DNA from: Oncomelania hupensis
Taxonomy: Eukaryota; Mollusca; Gastropoda; Littorinimorpha; Pomatiopsidae
DNA length: 64,000 nucleotides
Assembly (NCBI GenBank): GCA_036898135.1
Contig: CM072515.1
Span: forward strand, 53,200,736-53,264,735
Direction: 5' to 3'
In this document: positions 21,524 to 33,165 of the stretch, piece after piece
Layout of the letters: each line of letters opens with the position of its first letter
How positions within the stretch are numbered: the stretch's first letter is position 1
Made by a program: the position numbers and the translations under genes
Notes under the pieces: generated by a model
Told to the model about the DNA's origin: nothing
What the model saw: only the letters and a program-made list of their open reading frames with translations
Database searches by the model: none

Positions 21524-24165
21524 GACTAGAATAGGCCGTGAAGCCTTTATTATACGTCCCATCGTAGTTATCATTTGATATCGATTACAGGTCAGGTTTT
21601 TAAGCATGTAATAAATTTACCTAAGTTATTCATCAAAGCTTCTAAATAATACTTCAAATTTTGGTAGTTTATCTATTTGATTTTTGAATGAATTAGTACT
21701 GTTAAGGTATTTTAGATTAGTAGGAAGATTGTTCCAAAGATTTGCAACTCTGTTACTAAAAACATTTTTCCGAAGGTTAGTTCTTGCATACTGGATAAAA
21801 ATTTTGCCCTCACCAAGTCGTGTTATATTACAGTCAGGTGATGTAAAGAAATAGTTCCATGAGAGGTCATTTATATGGTTAAATATTTTATAAGTTTCAA
21901 TTAAATCTCCTCTTAAACGTCTTTTCTTGAGAGAATGTAAGTTTAAATATAATAACCTTTCACAGTATGATAACTCTTTACATTCAGTTAGAATCTTTGT
22001 AGCTCTTCGCTGCACCTTTTCTATGGCTACTGACTGCCTCTTTAATAGTGGTGACCAAATAATATTCCCATATTCTAAATGGGGTCTCACTAAGGTCTTA
22101 TACAGTTGTATAAACATATCTTTATTAATGAATACAAATGTCCTTTTACTTAATCCAATCATTCTATTAGCTTTATTAATACAATTTTCTATGTGAGAAT
22201 CGAACGACAATGATATGTATCAAATATAACCCCTAAAACTTTCTCCTCTGTACTAGTTTTAATTATTATGCTTTCTGCTCCTATATTCATGTAATAGTTA
22301 TTTTTTTTATTATTTTTTCAGATGTGCATTACTTTACATTTTTCTACGTTAAAATAAAGATTCTATTTTTCAGTCCAGAGCTGTAACTTATTAATATCGT
22401 TCTGTATAGCATCACTGTCATCTGCCCCCCCCCCCCCCCCACACCTCCCCCCCCCCCCCCCCCCCATAGATCTTTGTATTATCCGCAAATATTTTACATG
22501 ATTGAAAAGTATCGGGCCTAAGATTGATCCTTGCGGAATTCCGCTAACTACATCTAAAATAGATGATCTTGCATCTCCTATTCTTACTTTCTGCATCCTC
22601 CCAATTAAAAAATTTCTTACCCATCTTAATACTGAGCCAACTATGCCATAGGCCTCCATTTTCAATAACAGTCGTTCATGGGAAACACTATCAAATGCTT
22701 TACGAAAATCAAGATATATCACATCAACTGGGGACTTATCATCTAGGAATGCAGTCAGGTCTTCCATAACTTCCATTAATTGAGTTGCACAGGATCTTTT
22801 TGCACAAAAGCCATGCTGACATTTGAAAATAAGTCATTGCCAATAAAATGGGAATTTATACTGTCTCTAATAAAAGATTCAAGAACTTTACACGCAATGC
22901 ATGTAAGGCTCACAGGTCTATAGTTGCCAGGTTCTGACCTAGTTCCTACCTTAAAGATTGCAGTCACCTCTGCATTTTTCCAGTCTGTAGGAACAAAACC
23001 AGTTTCTAAAGATTTATTAAATAAATTTGCCAATTGAATAGACAGTTCTTCTGCTAATTCCTTCAACACCTTTGGTGGTATTCCATCTGGTCCTTGGGCC
23101 TTAGAAGAATCCAGTGCCTTAAGCTTTATTTGAACTGCTTCCGCTGTAATTCTAATATCTGATATAGCTGTACCATTTGACTTTGAACAGCGCTCCATTT
23201 CCGGAATATTGTTTACATTTTCTTTTGTAAATACACTAGAGAAAAAGTTATTTAGTAACTCTGCTTTCTCAATATCTGATACAGCAAGACCACCATGACC
23301 GTCGTTAAGTGCACTTACACCTATATTGCTTTTATTCCGTTCTTGAACATATTTCCAAAATTGCTTTGGGCTTTTTTTTGCAATTTGCTGCTATAATTCT
23401 TTCATAATTTTTTCTAGCTTTTTTAATAACACAACCACATTTATTGCGTATACTTTTATATTTCTCAAAATCTTCACCATTTTTAGTTTTTTAAAACTTT
23501 TAATATAAATTATATTTCTTTTTAACAATTTTAACAACTTTCTGTGTCATCCAAAGTGGCTTTATTTTCTTATTATCATTTATTTTTATCTTTGGAATAT
23601 ATTTATCCATTCCTTGTAAAACTGCATCCTTAATAACCCCCCATACTTTCTCCACATCTCCATTAACATTAAAGGTTTTTCCCCTGACATATTGTCTAAA
23701 TTTATCGTAATCCCCTTTATCTAATATATATAGATCTGTATTTTTGATTTTGCACTGACCCGTTTTTCTAATGGAATTATAAATCAAAAACTAGTATGTC
23801 ATGGTCACTTTTTCCCAAGGGATCAAAATGTAAAATATCAGATATTAATTTATCCTCACTAACAAGTATTAAATCATCAACAGTAGACCTTTGGCCTTCC
23901 ATATGTCTGGTTGGTTTAGTTACTTTTTGAATTAAGTATACGTCTCTGACTCGTCTGAGACACTCAACAAACATTCTCCTGACCAAGAACCATCCCATTT
24001 ATTATCAGGATAGTTAAAGTCACCCATTATCAATATTTTGATATATTTTCTAATTTCTTGAAGCTTAAATAACTCAAATAATAATTTAGTATTCTCATCT
24101 GAAGAATTAGGACTATGATAAATACAACCAACAAGTACTGTTTCGTTTTGTGCACCCTTGTGCAA
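21524..24165 (-). mobile_element. CR1-like LINE, 5' truncated, in intron 1
   Basis: On the minus strand: endonuclease pieces (VLVGCIYHSPNSSDENTKLL, ILIMGDFNYPDNKWDGSW), RT pieces (SKAQGPDGIPPKVLKELAEE, NYRPVSLTCIACKVLE, VIYLDFRKAFDSVSHERLL, GIPQGSILGPILF) and a C-terminal region (RRLRGDLIETYKIFNHINDL). Frameshifts occur near 22776 and 23198-23500. The catalytic FADD block is lost at a poly(C) tract (22424-22466). The 5' edge lies within 10 bp of the exon 1 splice donor. It is inactive. Confidence 0.88.
22424..22466. repeat. Poly(C) tract, about 43 bp
   Basis: Two C runs (about 18 and 21) separated by ACACCT inside the LINE reverse transcriptase, replacing the [F/Y]ADD region. G-rich on the minus strand, with G-quadruplex potential. 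Confidence 0.9.
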
Positions 24166-24170
24166 CTCAC

Positions 24171-24276
24171 CTTGCGCATGCCACGCTTGCAATCTCATCC
24201 AATCTACCACTGGTTCTTCAGCCATGTCAATCTCCAGCTTCACCTCAGGCAGCACTGGACTGTCTTCGTCCTCCAT
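24171..24276 (-). CDS. Zinc-finger gene exon 1 (start codon exon)
   Basis: The ATG at 24276-24274 begins MEDEDSPVLPEVKLEIDMAE, then EPVVDWMRLQAWHAQ, ending at donor CAAG|GTGAGT in phase 1. It joins in frame to exon 2 at 20528. The acidic N terminus has a VKLE SUMO-like motif. The paralogous exon 36417-36519 is nearly identical but one codon shorter, which supports this start. The frame reads on into the intronic LINE; that extension is not part of the gene. Confidence 0.9.
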
Positions 24277-24321
24277 TAACAGATCAATTTAAGCACTCAA
24301 CCTGCAAAGCAAAGTACACAA

Positions 24322-24545
24322 AACCAACATGAACAGGGGAAGTCATACTTGACACCGGAAATTTGCTATGATTATGAAAAACTCTACATGCATACCTCAT
24401 AATTTTCTTCGCTAACGTTATAGTTGAAAACCACGTGACGCATGAGTTTTTTAAAAGTTATTATAAAGATATTAATGCTTTTCTGTGATAATCTTATACA
24501 AAGATGAATAAATCAAGCAAGTACTTATAAAGAATTCAAAGAATT
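24322..24545. promoter_or_regulatory. Upstream block X1, repeated at 36100-36325
   Basis: About 220 bp directly upstream of the minus zinc-finger gene match, in the same plus-strand orientation, a block 100-300 bp upstream of the plus gene. Shared words are ACACCGGAA (ETS-like core), CATAATTTTCTT, GCTAACGTT/GCTAGCATT and TTATAAA. A promoter role is inferred only from position. Confidence 0.45.
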
Positions 24546-24739
24546 AATTCGGGCAAGACTAGAAAGTGGAGTTATCGGAACACACGTTCACAAAGCCAGA
24601 TTTTTATTTAATAAATTAGCTTCGTATGTTTCCGAATGTCTATTAACATGGCAATATAACAAATACGTAGGTCAGTCAAAGAATGCTAATTGTAACAAAT
24701 ACGTACGTCATAGTCAAGGAATGATAATTGTGACGAATT

Positions 24740-24862
24740 ATGGACGTTTCGGCGGCGGGACGATTCGGCGGCGGGACGATTCGGCGTCACACCCTGGACG
24801 TTTCGGCGGTGGACGTTTCGGCGGAGGGACGGTTCGGCGCTAGTCTGGACCATTCGGCGGTG
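24740..24862. repeat. GC-rich degenerate repeats of GGACGTTTCGGCGG
   Basis: About seven short units of (T/G)GGACG(T/A)TTCGGCGG spacing 15-20 bp, related to the 43-bp minisatellite at 25163. A 34-bp portion recurs at 37099-37132. Confidence 0.8.
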
Positions 24863-24902
24863 CCGTCTTTAGGCTTATTTATAAATAAGTGTTATCACTG
24901 TT

Positions 24903-25050
24903 TTAAATTCAAATGGTTACGCAATCAATTCTTATTGATGTCGGCTAAGCTGTGGCAAGATATTGATTATCTGCCTTTGTCCTGTATCACTATGTGCGGA
25001 TCGAGTGTCCGTTTCTACTTACTGCAGAAAATATTTTCATAAGCTGGGTA
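24903..25050 (+). pseudogene. DDE transposase (HTH region) remnant, left copy
   Basis: Contains NQFLLMSAKLWQDIDYLPLS and the end of a helix-turn-helix segment, nearly identical to 26425-26560 but with 5-bp and 4-bp insertions that break the frame. It forms a direct repeat on the other side of the minisatellite. Confidence 0.65.
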
Positions 25051-25162
25051 AATTTTCGCCTTTTGTATTTAATAGGCCTAATAGAGAACGTTGGTCAAGA
25101 TTTTTGTAATTATAAAAGTTATAACGTCTACTATAAATGATAAACAGTAATACACACTGTAC

Positions 25163-26252
25163 ATGGCTAGTCGTTTCGGCGGCGCTGTATTTTATACATT
25201 GCTATATAGCTGGACGTTTCGGCGGTACTATATTTTATACATTGCTGGAAGGCTGGCTGTTTCGGACGGTACTCTATTTTATACATTGTTATATGGCTGG
25301 ATGTTTCGGCTGTACTATATTTTATACATTGTAACATGTCTAGACGTTTCGGCGGTACTATATTATACATTATTATAGCCTATGTCTGGACGTTTCGGCG
25401 GTACTCTATTTTATACATTGCTAGATGACTGGATGTTTCGGCGGTACTATATTTTATACATTGCAACATGTCTGGACGTTTCGGCGGTACTCTATTTTAT
25501 ACATTGCTAGATGACTGGATGTTTCGGCGGTACTAGGTATTTTATACATTGCTGGAAGGCTGGACGTTTCGGACAATACTCTATTTTATACATTGTTATA
25601 TGGCTGGATGTTTCGGCGGTACTCTATTTTATACATTGCTAGATGACTGGATGTTTCGGCGGTACTATATTTTATACATTGCTGGAAGGCTGGACGTTTT
25701 GGACGGTACTCTATTTTAAACATTGTTATATGGCTGGATGTTTCGGCGGTTCTATATTTTATACATTATATGTCTGGACGTTTCGGCGGTACTCTATTTT
25801 ATACATTGCTAGATGACTGGATGTTTCGGCGGTATTATATTTTATACATTGTTAGGCTATATGACTGGATGTTTCGGCGGTATTATATTTTATACATTGT
25901 AACATGTCTGGACGTTTCGGCGGTACTATATTTTATACATTATTATATGTCTGGACGTTTCGGCGGTACTCTATTTCATACATTGCTAGATGACTGGATG
26001 TTTCGGCGGTACTATATTTTATACATTGTAACATGTCTGGACGTTTCGGCGGTACTCTATTTTATACATTGCTAGATGACTGGATGTTTCGGCGGTACTA
26101 TATTTTATAAATTGTGACATGTCTGGACATTTCAGCGGTACTATATTTTATACATTGTAACATGTCTGGACGTTTCGGCGGTACTCTATTTTTATACATT
26201 GCTAGATGGGTGGACGTTTCGGCAGTGCAATAATTTATACATTGCTACATGG
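25163..26252. repeat. 43-bp minisatellite, about 25 units
   Basis: Units of about 43 bp begin TGGACGTTTCGGCGGTACT and end in TTTTATACATTGCTAGATGAC or a TTGTAACATGTC variant. The two variants often alternate, giving an 86-bp higher order. CpG-containing cores contrast with AT-rich linkers. Open frames here are translated repeats. Confidence 0.93.
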
Positions 26253-26414
26253 CTAGGAGCATAGCATTTCCGAAGTCAAAGATGCTTGGAGCTGACCTTT
26301 TTTTTTGTTGTTTGTCGATGCTCTAGAGTTTGATAAATCTCTTCTGCATTACTATACAGGGCTATTAGGGCCTGCGGTAAATGGTTTGACTTATTTACGC
26401 ACTGAAAGTGTTTT

Positions 26415-26905
26415 ATGCATTTCGCCACGCAATCAATTCTTATTGATGTCGGCTAAACTGTGGCAAGATATTGATTATCTGCCTTTGTCCCGTATGTGCG
26501 GAGTGTCCGTTTCTACTGCAGAAAATATTTTCATAACCTGGGTAAATTTTTGCTCACGACATTGGTGGGAGCTGAAGTTATTTTAAATGGTACAGAGATA
26601 CCAGTAGAAAAACCTTCCAATCCAAGTGCACAGAGGGCCACATTTAGCATACATGTACAAGAACAAAAACGTTAGTAGGACGCACACCAGAATTTATTTC
26701 CTATGTTTCTATGTTACACACGTATGGATGTTCAACATCCGATCGACAGATCGTGGAAAAATCTGATCTGCCACAAAAGTGAGAACCCAGAGACTTTATT
26801 GGCTGATAAGGGATGTAATGTCCAAGATCTGATTGCCGCAAGATACTGTTGAAGAATGTGACCTGTACCGATGTTATGCAAATTTCCATGTTTCTGTGGA
26901 ATAAA
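26415..26905 (+). pseudogene. DDE_Tnp_4-type transposase remnant
   Basis: The open part encodes NQFLLMSAKLWQDIDYLPLS, then RMCGVSVSTAENIFITWVNF. This resembles the helix-turn-helix before the catalytic domain of IS4EU/Harbinger-related transposases. Further decayed pieces follow in shifting frames: KPSNPSAQRATFS and ENPETLLADKGCNVQDL, resembling the ADKGF block of the DDE domain. Stops and frameshifts make it dead. The superfamily call is from memory of the motifs. Confidence 0.6.
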
Positions 26906-27264
26906 GATAGACTTGACTGTGAGAGTATGTACTATTAGCTGATTAGACATGTTAATGTGCCGCGAAAGTAATCACAACATAGACATCAAACACACGCATA
27001 CTCAAACACATAATTAGGCAACAAAAACAATGGTTAATGGTGTTTAGAGCCTGCAACATTTATTTTTGTCAACTCTTAACCCAAAATATTTTTCAAACAT
27101 AGAATTAAAACAGTTAATTATTTTGACAAATGGCATGCAGAAGTACAGCAAGGAAGATAATAATTAATCTGTTTAACGTTAGAAATTCTTTCAACCATTC
27201 GGAACGCATACACACATCCATAACTTATACAAACTAACAGAAACAATGCTAACAAACTACTAAG
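26906..27264. other. No gene or known repeat seen
   Basis: AT- and CA-rich spacer without recognised features. Confidence 0.4.
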
Positions 27265-27745
27265 GAATCAACTGCACACATACACACACAATCATACACA
27301 TAATGCACACAAATTGTCAATATCAGGCGATCAAATGACTAACACATGCAGACAACACAAACATTCATAGACGCTAACAGATATTACTAGGTTAGGCATC
27401 ACAGTACATCATGTTGACTAGAGTATGCACAGAAATCAACTGCACACATACCATCACACACATAATACACACAAATTGTAAATATCAGGCGATCAAATAA
27501 CTAACACTTGCAGCAAACACAACATTCATAGACACTAACAGATTACTAGGTTAAGCATCACAGTACATCATGTTGACTAGAGTATGCAAAGAAATCAACT
27601 GCACACACACCATCACACACATAATGCACACAAATTGTCAATATCAGGCGATCAAATAATTAACATTTGCAGCAAACACAAACATTCATAGACACTAACA
27701 GATGACTAGGTTATGCATTACAGTACATCATGTTGACTTGAGTAT
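27265..27745. repeat. Tandem repeat, about 165-bp units x3
   Basis: ATCAACTGCACACA recurs at 27268, 27438 and 27597. Each is followed by ACACAAATTGT, AATATCAGGCGATCAAAT and ATCACAGTACATCATGTTGA. Non-coding. Confidence 0.88.
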
Positions 27746-28011
27746 GCACTCACACACATACATATCAATGCAATACTTCAGCTTCTTCTGCATTCTCTTA
27801 AAAACACTTTCCACAGTATGCATGTACACTTGCACACATAATTACAACTAGATTTAAAGTACATTTATATCAATCCAATACTCTCCTCAAAGAAATGCTC
27901 TTCATTTTCACCCACTTCATTTGTGTTACATATCTATCATGTAAATAACAATATAGCATTTAAATACACATCGGGGTATATCTCAGACATGGTTTATTTT
28001 ATTTGAATATT

Positions 28012-28325
28012 ATTTATTTATTTATTTAATCGTTCTTAAATAGCGCTTTTCCAGCTCAAGAGCTGCTCAAGGCGCTGGCAGATACAGGATCTAACTCAAG
28101 CCACCCACGACGCCCACCCGCAGCCTTTGGGCGCATGGTCTGACGCCCGGACACCTGAGCACAATCCTTGGCAGCCAGGGATGGGGGAGAAGGACCTAGG
28201 TGCATGCTGGGTGTTTTCTTGTCACCGGCACTCACCCGTCTAGGACATGAGCGTCAGGATCTTTAAAGTCCGTTATGATGGAATGTATGCGACACAGACT
28301 AGACCTCGGTTTATACTCTCATCTG
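28012..28325 (-). mobile_element. SINE body, tRNA head missing
   Basis: The right part (CGGCACTCACCCGTCTAGGA to ATACTCTCATC) matches the tRNA-derived SINE at 63488-63716. The left part ends AATAGCGCTTTTCCAGCTCA and (TTTA)n, a LINE-type tail in reverse orientation. The tRNA-like head is absent, as in 5' truncation. Confidence 0.7.
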
Positions 28326-28893
28326 AATAATAAATGCTACTGCAAAAGATTTGGCTAATAATAGTAGTAATAATAATAGTAGCTAATACAGTGACTAATA
28401 CAACATATAAAAAAGGCTATTGCAAAAGTGTATTATGATCAATGATGTTCATAAATACTATTCAATCTGGTAAACAGAAGAGTATTAACATGTAAAAGAA
28501 GAAAATACCTGCACAGATAATAATTAGTGATACTGAAAAAAAAAATTCAAATATTAGCAAAATAAAAGATATATATATTTTTAAACTCCACTTAAATATA
28601 AAATGTACTGACATAAAAGAGCAGGCACAAAACTAGTTAATCATCACTGGATTGTAATGCTTGAAGCTCTGCAACTTTATGAATTAGCTAAGCTGGCCTA
28701 AATTCTCTTTTCGAATACTGATCCCAGAAGGAAAATATCTTGGCCTGATAATGAAGGAAGTCCTTGCGCTGGTGCTTCATGAGCTTCTCTTCAGTCACAA
28801 GCTGAACATCAGTTTCAACCTGCTTGGAAGCTTCATAGAGAACCTCGACCAACTCATACATGTTCAGATTTACGTTCTCATTGCCTCTTCTTG

Positions 28894-31479
28894 AAGCTTG
28901 ACATAGTTGAGGCCATCCCTATCACTGTCAAAGAGGAAGAGGTCCGGGGTCTCTTCAAGAGGCTGAACGCCCGTAGCGCCCCGGGGCCTGACCACATCAG
29001 CAGCAATCTCCTCAAAATGTGCCATGACTCTCTCTCCCCAGTCTTCACCACTCTCTTCCAACGCTCCTTCGATGAGGGCCACGTTCCACTCCTGTGGCGC
29101 ACGTCGACCCTCGTCCCAGTGCCAAAGAAGAAATCCCCGAAGGAGATGAACGATTACCGGCCTGTGGCACTCACATCTGTGCCCATGAAGTGCTTAGAGC
29201 GAGTGGCACTTCAGCAGCTGAGAGTCGAGACGGCAATTCATCAAGACTCGCTGCAGTTCGCCTACTGCATGGCCGCAGCACAGAAGACGCCGTGCTGACG
29301 CTGCTTCATCACCTCCAGCAGCACCTCGACAAGCTCGGCACGTACGCGCGGGTTTTGTTTGTGGATTTCTCCAGCGCATTCAACACCCTGCAGCCCCACC
29401 TCCTCACAGACAAGCTCCTCACCATGGACGTCAACCCCACCCTCATCACATGGATCCAGTCCTTTATGACCGAGCGTCCGCAAAGGGTGAGGGTTGGCAG
29501 CTCTCTCTCCTCTGTCTTGGTGACCAACACCGGTGCTCCGCAGGGCTGCGTGTTGTCACCAGTTCTCTTCACTACCTACACCGCCGACTGCCGCTCCACT
29601 GACCCACGCCGCAACATCCAGGTGAAGTTCGCCGATGATACGTCCCTCTCTGGGCTGGTGAACCCCGACGGCGACGAGCAGTGCTACAGGAGCGCGGTCG
29701 GCGAGCTGGTGGACTGGTGCGACCGCAACTTCCTGCACCTCAACGTCACTAAGACAGAGGAAATGATCATCGACTTCCGCCGACAATCACGTGACCACGA
29801 GCCACTGACCATCAAGGGCGAACCTGTGCGACGTGTCCACAGTTACAAGTACCTGGGGACCGTCATCGACGACAAGCTGGACTGGTCACCCAACGTCGAC
29901 ATCATCGGCAAGAAGGCCAGCCAGCGACTATTCTTCCTCCGGAAGCTGAGGCAGTTCAGAGTGAACAACACCATCATGTTCCTCTTCTACCAGTCAGTCA
30001 TCGAGAGTGTCGCCCTCTATAACCAGCTGTCCTATTTCAGCTCCGCAAATGAGGGCGACACGGATCGTCTGGAGAAAATCGCCATCCAGGCCTCCCGGCC
30101 GATGGGGAGGTATGTGCAGTCGCTAGCTGGCATCCACGAACGCGCTTCCATCACCAAGCTGCGTCGCATCCGCAACAACGAGGCGCATCCCCTGCATGAC
30201 GCAGTCGCTGCCTGTGTCTCCCGGCGCAGCGAGGGGCGCTTCCTCTCTATGAAGTGTCGCACGACGCGCTTCAAAAATTCATACCTTCCAACAGCCATCC
30301 GACTGGCAAACGACACGCTCCAGCGATAAGAATGCTCACTCTTGTAATAAAGGAGGCAATTTGCTTTCGTGCGTTATATCTGCTGCAAACAATTATATGA
30401 GAATGTGGTGTTCTTTTCTTACTCAACTTTGACCAGAGATTTTATCAATTAGTTAATTTGGTTGTATTGTTGATCTTGTTATTATCATTATTCTTACTAA
30501 TTAGTAATTTTGTTCCCCTAGATCACCATGAAGCCTGGTTTTGTACCCTTCCTGTTGTTATTATTATTAGTTGTAGTAGTATTGTTATTTTTAGTATCAT
30601 TCTTCTTCTTCTTCTTCTTAGTACTGTGGATACCCCGTTAACGAGGAAATGACTCCACAACTTTCGCGTGCGCAGCGAAGGGTGTTCACAGATTTAAAAT
30701 CAGGCAAAAGTACTATTTGAGGATGAGGCAGTGAGGTAGCTGCCTGGGTTAAAATTGTGTTAAGACATATGTACACGTAGTCGTAGGAGGTGTTCATTAC
30801 AAGATGTTTATGCTCCAGTCTGTCAGCGATGCTCTGAAAGATGCGACAGACGAGGCTGATGCTGATTCAGCGCTCAGAGAGTTCCACAACCTGGTAGCTG
30901 ACGGGAAGAAGGAGTGCTTGTACACATCTGTTCTGTTCATTGTTACCATATATTAATTATTATTTGTCTGTTGGTGCTGCTGTTGTATTATTTTTTAGTA
31001 GTTGCATTGTTATTATTATTTTTATAATTACTCTTATGATTATGATTAATATTATGATGATTATTTTGTATTATTATTATTATTATTATTGTTGTTATTG
31101 TTATTATTATTATCATTACTATGATGATGATGATGATTATTATTATTATTGTTATCATTATTATTATGATCTAGGATGGATCTAAGGCATGGAAGAATGG
31201 GTGAGTGTTAGTAGTTTTGTGTATACATGTATTGTGGAATAATTATTTGTGGGTTAAATGTGTACACATGGGTATGTGACTGGATATCTGTTTATGCATG
31301 TGTGCTAGTGTTCATAGATTTGTATTTTGGTATGGAAGTTGTGTTTGATAGTAAATCAAATGTATTAATATTGTATGTCTATGTTTTTAATAGTTTTGAT
31401 GTTGTTATCTCCTTCCTTCTTGCACTGCTAAACAAATATCCATGCCATGTGTTTGGACAATAAAGAATCTTGAATTGAA
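28894..31479 (+). mobile_element. Rex1-like LINE inserted in the FLYWCH exon
   Basis: A 5'-truncated non-LTR retrotransposon of 2586 bp. The RT starts KLDIVEAIPITVKEEEV and includes SAPGPDHISSNLLKMCHDSL, NDYRPVALTSVPMKCLE, ARVLFVDFSSAFNTLQP, TGAPQGCVLSPVLF and the catalytic FADDT, then YKYLGTVIDDKLDW and a conserved C terminus ending at a TAA at 30327-30329. One frameshift near 29270-29290 separates the first 130 codons from the rest. The long 3' UTR ends AATAAAGAATC and (TTGAA)2. TCTTG target duplications flank it. It is the best preserved Rex1-like copy here; the endonuclease is absent. Confidence 0.88.
31045..31172. repeat. (ATT)n/(GAT)n low-complexity tract in the LINE 3' UTR
   Basis: Imperfect TTA and GAT trinucleotides; open frames here translate to Tyr/Ile runs. 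Confidence 0.9.
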
Positions 31480-31810
31480 TCTTGGCAGAGAGGCAGCTGG
31501 GGCATCCAATGGCAAGTACTTGTTCAAGGCCTCCTTAACGAGGGTTGATCCTGAGGCATGGGGGCGAGCCTTGCTTTCCTGGCAAAGATGAGCCTTGATC
31601 TGTGCTGTAGGAATGGCACAGTCACTGGCAGTGCACTTGTGTGGTTGCGCACCTTGCACAAATTCAGCACATGTCTGCAAAATAGATGCCAAACATGTCA
31701 ACTTACCACCTCTAACAGAACATCTCCATCTCTGCTGGCCCTTTTTGTTAGGCTTACCATCACGGGTGTAACTGTACCCATTTTCCACCAGCAGATCTTT
31801 TTGTAATCAT

Positions 31811-33100
31811 TGATTATAATATCATACTAGTAATACTAATAATATCATACTAGTAGTAATTACAAAGTTTAGTTTACAATTGAAATACTATAACAGGCTA
31901 CTCTGAACTTAAATAGCAATGATCATCAGCATTGTTCTTCATTACGGCAGATTAAGCCTTTTCCCATTTATTGGTGAAGTTGAACAGTTTATTCCCGAGA
32001 TGAAAATGATGAATGATGAAATATAATCAAAATAAAGAACTAATTTCATTGATTAAGACCACAGGCTGGTAAGTGTTAATATTATTGAACCCGGTCTAGC
32101 AAAAGACCTTTGCAATGACCTAAGAAAGACAGGACCTGACAAGTTAAAAAGTTGATGAATAATCATTGCCCCTAAACCTGATTCATGTACCGTAATCCAA
32201 TTCCAAGCCTTCTTTTATCCATCATCTTTTTGAACTTTAACCAATTTATATTATAAGAACATGATAGACGGAGCAATAAACGTGTAAGACAATTTAAATA
32301 TTGTCATGCGCACATCCATACATCCAAACACAAATTGACATGCTATTACATGCCCATTGTATTGACAATGTCAATTTATATATTTATTAGGATGCAAGTA
32401 GTAAATAAAAGAAGGATAACAACAACACTTATGTAGTTAAAAAATAACAAAAAAACATGCAGTTCTGGAAAACAAAAACATTAAACTTAAATGAGACAAA
32501 TTGCTGCTAGAGGCCTGCATTACATCTTTTTAAAAATTAATTTTGTAAAGTACTAAATAAACATAAAGAATAATGATAATTACCTGCCTTTTTACAGTTC
32601 TAAACAACAGTACATTAAATAAATCATCATGTCATAAAAGATGTTTTAAAAAAAAAAAAAGATATACCCCAGTGGCTAGGGCCGACCAATAGAACGAGTT
32701 TGAAAAAAAAAACAAAACATGTTATACACAAAATATTATACTGACTTTTTTGTTCTTCAAAATAGACATTCCTTAAAGAGCAAAAAAATAATAATCTTTA
32801 AAGCACATTTTTGGTGAAAATCGTTGATATATAATAATAAATACATTATGAAATATAATAGTTAACAAGAAAGGCAAAGCCCATATGACCCACATGGTTC
32901 TAACTTCTAAGGGAACTTAATAACAATATTCTACATGAAAATGAGTGCCCAGTATGGATTAAAGTTTAAAAAACTTAAATGAAACGGTTGCATTAAACCA
33001 CAAAGTAATATTAACCTCTGGCTCACATATAATCAAATAAAGTACAGCAAAAGTTCTAATGTGTCAAAAACAACAGTGACCTTGGAATGACCTTGATCTT
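31811..33100. other. AT-rich non-coding stretch
   Basis: No exon, conserved frame or recognised repeat. It may be intronic to a FLYWCH/OTU gene. Confidence 0.4.
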
Positions 33101-33102
33101 AG

Positions 33103-33165
33103 TTAGTTAGCTAGTTGGTCATTGTTTATAGAGTCCAGCGGACTGCAAAGAGCCGAATCATTACA
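33103..33165 (-). repeat. UA 3'-end fragment with (GTTA)n tail
   Basis: Only the terminal 45 bp and tail of a UA element remain. A second UA copy with a different (TTACA)n tail starts directly after. Confidence 0.65.

Larger units (their letters stand above)
28688..31805 (-). pseudogene. FLYWCH zinc-finger exon, split by a LINE insertion
   Basis: The minus-strand right part (31805-31480) reads DLLVENGYSYTRDGKPNKKG, then QQRWRCSVRGGKLTCLASI, a FLYWCH-type zinc-binding domain (aromatic Y/W positions, WRC, a second Cys, later H-x-C). FLYWCH domains occur in DNA-binding proteins and next to MULE-type transposases. At 31480 the frame runs into a Rex1-like LINE. On the far side of it (28893-28688) the same frame resumes with NENVNLNMYELVEVLYEASK and ends REFRPA and TAG at 28690-28688. 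TCTTG (28889-28893 and 31480-31484) is the target duplication; removing one copy and the LINE restores one continuous frame. The LINE therefore disrupted a formerly intact exon. The upstream partner may be the OTU-like exon at 35252-35872. Confidence 0.7.

Noticed and set aside
23932..24170. Extension of zinc-finger exon 1 into an endonuclease domain
   Set aside because: The frame passes a strong splice donor and enters a LINE; the paralogue diverges right after the same donor.
25167..26075. Open frames rich in RRYYILYI or DVSAV
   Set aside because: They are translated minisatellite units.
25163..26252. CRISPR-like array
   Set aside because: Units are contiguous 43-bp tandem repeats without unique spacers, in eukaryotic DNA.
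29094..29270. The first 60 or so codons of the long frame ending at 30329 as a protein start
   Set aside because: Here the true RT sequence is in another frame (28894-29290); the frames join at a frameshift.
31003..31185. Possible membrane protein frame rich in Tyr and Ile
   Set aside because: Low-complexity TTA/GAT trinucleotides in a LINE 3' UTR.
31405..31479. C-terminal residues of the FLYWCH frame
   Set aside because: They come from the antisense of the LINE 3' UTR; the real continuation is beyond the LINE.
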